Translations under genes and position numbers: made by a program | Notes under the pieces: generated by a model | The model's database searches: none | Told to the model about the DNA's origin: nothing | What the model saw: the letters and a program-made list of their open reading frames with translations, nothing else | In this document: positions 59,641-64,000 of the stretch, piece by piece | Position numbering within the stretch: position 1 is the stretch's first letter | Layout of the letters: every line of letters begins with the position of its first letter | Origin: Pseudoscleropodium purum | Taxonomy: Eukaryota > Streptophyta > Bryopsida > Hypnales > Brachytheciaceae | Length of the DNA stretch: 64,000 bases | Direction of reading: 5' to 3' | NCBI GenBank assembly: GCA_963969395.1 | Contig: OZ017798.1 | Span: forward strand, 13,632,173-13,696,172

Positions 59641-60169
59641 CACAATCCATGCCATGCCGTCGTCCATGCCTCTCATCGACTTCAATTCATCACCGAGGTA
59701 CGCTCAAGAGGTGTGAGTTCAAGAGGATCCTCTTCTGTTGCATCGGGTCTAGCAGCTCCTTCCGTCCGAAACCACGGCCGTTCTCCTCTCGAGTTCCAAT
59801 TTTTCTGATTCGTGATCCAACAGCTCCTTCCCAGGCAGACGAGCGAGCACAAGCTGCTTGCAGCAAGTCATGCGGTAGAGTCCCCCGGTGATCTGCGTTC
59901 ATCTCTTCATAATGCTCACAGCACGAGTGTCGACAAGATGGTTCATCTGCACCAGGATCTCTTTCACGGCCTGATTTCTTTCTCAATGATTCCTTCCTTT
60001 TTCTCGTTGTAGTGAACATACCAGTATTCCGGGCGACCAACTCCTTAATTAGCTGCAATTTCAAGTAGCTTCCGCTAATCGGAGGAAGAATCTCCGGCCT
60101 GCTGCTGTCAATCCTTGCAATCTGGCTGCCTTGCAACGAACGAGCTACTTCAAGGTTGTAATTCGCCAT
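59641..60169 (-). other. Unrecognised open frame upstream of the Cactin relic
   Basis: An open frame of 159 codons (59690-60169) starts MANYNLEVARSLQGSQIARI. Composition is GC-richer than background and looks coding. I do not recognise it. The distal part overlaps the place where upstream Cactin exons would be (an alternative frame reads TEEDPLELTPLERTSVM), so it may be a mixture of a decayed gene start and Cactin remnant. Confidence 0.35.
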
Positions 60170-61449
60170 CTCGCCCTAAACCCCTCGGTGTTGTCGCTCA
60201 CAGAAGACGATTCTCAAACATAAGTTAAGAATCTCGTGGATCTGTAGACTACACATCATGAACACAGCCTCGAGTCACACAATCGTTGTCACTATGCAGA
60301 TCAATTTATCCCCAAAAGAAAATCCCTAATTTAGAAAATCTCAGAGCGGACCGCTAATTGCAAAAACTCTCCGCAAAAACTCAAAAAATTCTCCGCAAAA
60401 GAGAAGCGGGATGCAAAGAAGAGCTGCCATTGCAGCGTTGCAGAAGTGAAGGAATACCGTACTTGGATAGCAGGTTCGGCACTGTGGTGCCTAATATTTA
60501 ATTAAAGTGTAAAAATAAGCTTAGGCACTTTAAAATATAATTTTAAAAATCTGGCTTAAAATTTATTTATTTTAATCAAATATTGGGCAGTTAATCTACG
60601 TTATCTTCATCTCACACAAATAGGTATTTGTTATCCATCTAATCAAGTATGTTTCTATTCACTTAATTCCTAAAGGACCAAAGGTGTTTGAACATAGCCC
60701 CTTTTGTTTCTTGACTAGCTTGTATAACAAGCATGATTCCTCACTCATGTAGATAATTTTGATGATCGCCAATATTGAAATGAAAGAAGACTTATATAGC
60801 TTTCCTATGAAAATAAGATTGACTAAACCATACAATTTTTGAGAATATATCACCTTTGACAATAGTGATGAAAGATATTCGGTGAGGCAGTACTTTGTAC
60901 ATACACTTAAATGGGAATGCTCAAATTAGAATGCTCAAAAGTGCTCCAAAACTTTAATTTTTTTCCTCTGGTACATATCATCATGATATTGATGTGTAGT
61001 TTTTTTCAAATTATTTTGAAGTGTAGAAAGAAATATGAGGATGTGAAGTGATGGCCATTTTTTCTCCATACTCAAAAAATGCACCAAAAAATGCAAATTC
61101 AACCATTTTTTGATTGGATTGCACTAGCAAATTCAAATCATTTAGGGTCTCTTTGTTATTTATAAATTGTTAATGATGTTCACATTTCAAATATTCTACA
61201 AATGTTGTTGCAAAAGCCACAAGGTGGCTTATGGTCCCTTAAGGATTAATCTAAATTTCCACCATGATATGTGGCTACGCACCTCATGCATGACTTTCAC
61301 ATAGATCTAAAAGCCACTTAATATGTGTAGAGAAGCAAGAAGACAAGTTTCTTATGTAACTGGGGGTGTTAGGAGGTTAAACAACCCCATTTGGGATACA
61401 AAAATTATGACTAGTAGGAGCTCAACTACTCATAGTCAAGCTAAAAGTA
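60170..61449. other. Intergenic, nothing recognised
   Basis: 60170-60480 is moderately GC-rich and could be a promoter of the broken gene to its left. The rest is AT-rich with no gene. Confidence 0.35.
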
Positions 61450-62000
61450 GGAATTGTTCAAAATAAAATTTCAAACATCATTTAAGCACAGTACAATAAC
61501 TTTTTTCAAAAAACTTTGAACGAAGTTAAATAATGTAGAAAATCAAGTTAGCTTCCATCTCCAAAAATCCATTTGAGATTTCAAGCTTCCCATCAAAAAG
61601 TTATGGACAAAGTTAAGAGAGAAATTGGAGAGAACATTTTCTTAGATATTTTCAATCATCCTGTCTAAATTTGCCCATAATTTTTAGGGTAGACTCAAAA
61701 TCAAAAACAGGTTTTAAAAGATGAAAATGAGCTTAATATTCCAACTTTTATTGGTCAAAAGTTTTTTAAAATGAAGTTTGAAATTCTAATTTAATATTGT
61801 ACTTCCTATGTTTAAACAATAAGCACTCGAGTTTTCATCTTCAAATTATCTTATATCCTTTGAGGATTCATGATGAACAATGAATTTCATTATAAAAATG
61901 ACCTCTTCACCCTTCATTTTCATTGAATATCAATGAAGTAATTCCTTCATTTCACCATCAAAAAAATTCATGATGGTAGATGGTCAAATGATGGATTGGT
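61450..62000. mobile_element. Diverged relative of the 13-kb foldback/CACTA relic
   Basis: 61455-61800 is an imperfect palindrome related to 13015-13396 (TAGGAATTGTTC..; CATCAAAAAGTTATGGACAA). 61870-61990 is the shared module ATAAAAATGACC..CTTCA followed by TTCATTTCACCATCAAAAAA and GATGGTAGATGGTCAAATGA. Confidence 0.5.
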
Positions 62001-62520
62001 ATTTGACTTAATGTATTCTTTAGATTTTTAACATACCCTTTTTTACATTTAATTGTAGATTCAATTGTTTGGTCCCAGAATTAGCCAAAAGAATAGATCC
62101 AATTTTTAAATTAATATAAGCCAAATCTGCTATTCAAGTGCAATAGAATGCTAAGTACAATGATTTATCCTATTAGTGCATGTTACCAAAGGAACTTACA
62201 TATGATTATAACTTTATGCACGAAAGGAGTATTTTAATCCATTGTTGTGCTATTCATATTGAAGAGTCTTTACAAATATCACTAGTAAAAATATTGTGTT
62301 CCAAGTTATAATCATATGTAAGTTCTTTTCAGAACCCACTATATTAAGGCAAATTCAGTGTACTTTGAACTATTCAAAAGAGAAGACATATTTCATAGGA
62401 AAAAAAACATGCTTAAATAAATGAACTTACTCTTCAAGCAACAATTTTCTCCTATGATCAACATACTACATATCAAAATGAAATCACTTGTAGCTCTCCC
62501 ATCTTACAAATGCCAATTAG
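62001..62520. other. Intergenic, nothing recognised
   Basis: AT-rich. A short inverted match links AACTTACATATGATTATAAC at about 62190 with TTATAATCATATGTAAGTTC at about 62306. Confidence 0.4.
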
Positions 62521-63770
62521 CAATAAAAGAAATTTACGTTTTTTGCCTCGTTTTACTCTAACGTAGCTTGTTTTTTTGTATGTCATTGTGTTTTTCAGTG
62601 AACACCCATATAGGCGCAAATTGTGAATGATGTTTCTAGAGACACGGTCATGGAAAGTGCAAAATGCTTGAATGTCACTTCTGACACACATATTTTTTTG
62701 CATATCCAAAAAAACGTCTCACATTTTCAAAGAACACTCCAAAAAACGTGCTTTGGCCATGTTAGAAAATAGACCTATTTTGATTATGGATAAATTAATA
62801 AAATTACTATGGTCTATGATAAAATGATTATATATGAAAAATTTAGGGGAAGGACACCCACATGGCATGCTTTGCAAAAAAAAGAAAATAGATGGATGAG
62901 CACCATGGATGAAAAGAGATGACTTTTATATGAGTAGGGTGGTAGGAAGTGAAACAATCCATATAGAATATATACACCAAGAATTTTGCTCAATGTAAAA
63001 TGTTTTAGACAACATGATCCAAATGTCAAAATCAACGTTGAGATGCTTAAAACAACATCAGAATGCTTACATGAACGTCAAGATGTTTGAAACAATGTTA
63101 AGAAGTACAGTGGCTAAGTTTCTATATTCTAGTTATCCCATATCTTTTGTCTCACCATGTACAAAGGATAAATACAAATATGACCTTTGTATCTTCATCT
63201 TCACTAATTTTCAATGAAGGAATTCCTTCATTTTGCCATAAAAAATTATCTTGATGGTAGATGGTAAGTTTTCTTTAATTCTTGGTGAATTCTACAATTT
63301 TTCTTGTTTTTTGTTTTTTTTAAATTTATTTTAACTAATTATTTTTAATAACCTTGCCTTATAAATATGGTATGCACTAATTGATGTCTCAAAAAACATC
63401 TAATTGGATGTCTCAAAAAGCAGCATTAAATTTTTCATATTGACATGTCAACCACATCAAATTTCTTATAGGTCCACATCACCAAACACGTCATGGACGA
63501 AAAAGGTATCCTACGTGGCGTTACCCACCCAAAAAGGCTTATGTGGTAGTGGTTGGCCTCCCATGTGTCATGCATTGGAGATGCCCTTTTGCCCCCGTTT
63601 CATTCATGTTTTACAAAAACAAGCTACATTAGGGCACCTTTTTTGCATATTTTTTGCTTGTTAGTTATAACATATTTTTTTAGACATCATAGTTGACAAG
63701 GTTTGTGTCAAAATGAACGTTATTGGCACATTTTTTTGGATGTTTCAAAACCCTTTGTTTTCTTATAGTA
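62521..63770. mobile_element. Non-autonomous CACTA-like element, copy 2 (inverted relative to copy 1)
   Basis: Right end reversed reads TACTATAAGAAAACAAAGGG, left end CAATAAAAGAAATTTACG. The 3-bp duplication TAG flanks both ends (62518-62520 and 63771-63773). It is homologous to 47361-48544 along its length. The frame at 63404-63664 (KKVSYVALPTQKGLCGSGWP) parallels one in copy 1. No transposase domain seen. Confidence 0.75.
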
Positions 63771-63773
63771 TAG

Positions 63774-64000
63774 ACCTTGATGTTCAAACTGTAGAATTAA
63801 TCTAAAGTTATACACTAAAGACTTTGACAAGATTGAGTAGTAATACAAGTCTTTCCATGGCGGAGGTAAGAATTTTTCTTCCACGCTTGGATTTAGATGT
63901 AAGAACCTGCCCTATTTTGGGTTGTTAATTTTGTATTTTGAGACCTCTCCATTGTAATTAGGGATGTCTAATTTCCAATTTTTATCAACTATGGTAAACA
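63774..64000. other. Right edge, nothing recognised
   Basis: AT-rich end of the window without a gene. Confidence 0.4.

Overview
The window looks like nuclear DNA of a land plant. It has intron-containing genes of plant type, a Ty1/copia retrotransposon primed by initiator Met-tRNA, and many non-autonomous DNA transposons in a very AT-rich background. The protein kinase resembles a family I associate with mosses and other bryophytes, so a bryophyte or another seedless plant is my best guess. That is inference. I saw no bacterial, organellar or viral genome, no CRISPR array and no complete RNA gene.

Genes that look functional: (1) the 5' six exons of a xylulose kinase (minus strand, 357-4872, running off the left edge); (2) an intronless 435-residue protein kinase (minus, 30726-32033); (3) a small AGTRAP-like membrane protein (plus, 42963-44875, four exons); (4) a DUF155/RMD1-family protein of the RETARDED ROOT GROWTH type (minus, 51459-54484, seven exons); (5) a 114-residue secreted protein of unknown function (plus, 58158-58502). 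Broken genes: a kinase copy without its N-lobe (16408-17442) and a Cactin C-terminal pseudogene (59080-59640). Splice sites were placed by eye using GT-AG borders and reading-frame continuity.

Layout. From 1 to 34200 there are repeated pieces of a xylulokinase-kinase cassette. It is intact for xylulokinase on the left and for kinase at 30.7-32.0 kb, and fragmentary at 5.4-7.0, 14.9-17.5, 22.9-24.6 and 33.3-34.2 kb. A 5353-bp copia element (17523-22875) split one kinase copy, and a 315-bp GC-rich hAT-type element sits in its gag. A roughly 1-kb PIF/Harbinger-like element interrupts another copy. From 34.2 to 42.4 kb there is a repeat mosaic: an 85-88-bp minisatellite, MITEs, an array of imperfect hairpins and about 470 bp of AAATAAT and AAAT microsatellite. 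From 42.9 to 58.5 kb lie the AGTRAP-like, DUF155 and secreted-protein genes, separated by CACTA-like and other MITEs. The right end holds the Cactin relic and more CACTA-like elements.

The genes do not form one pathway. The clearest biology here is genome dynamics: tandem duplication followed by insertion, with paralogous empty sites that record the insertions. I found no convincing new biological system. The most unusual items are the hAT-in-copia-in-kinase nesting, the cassette duplication, and the hairpin and shared-module repeats.
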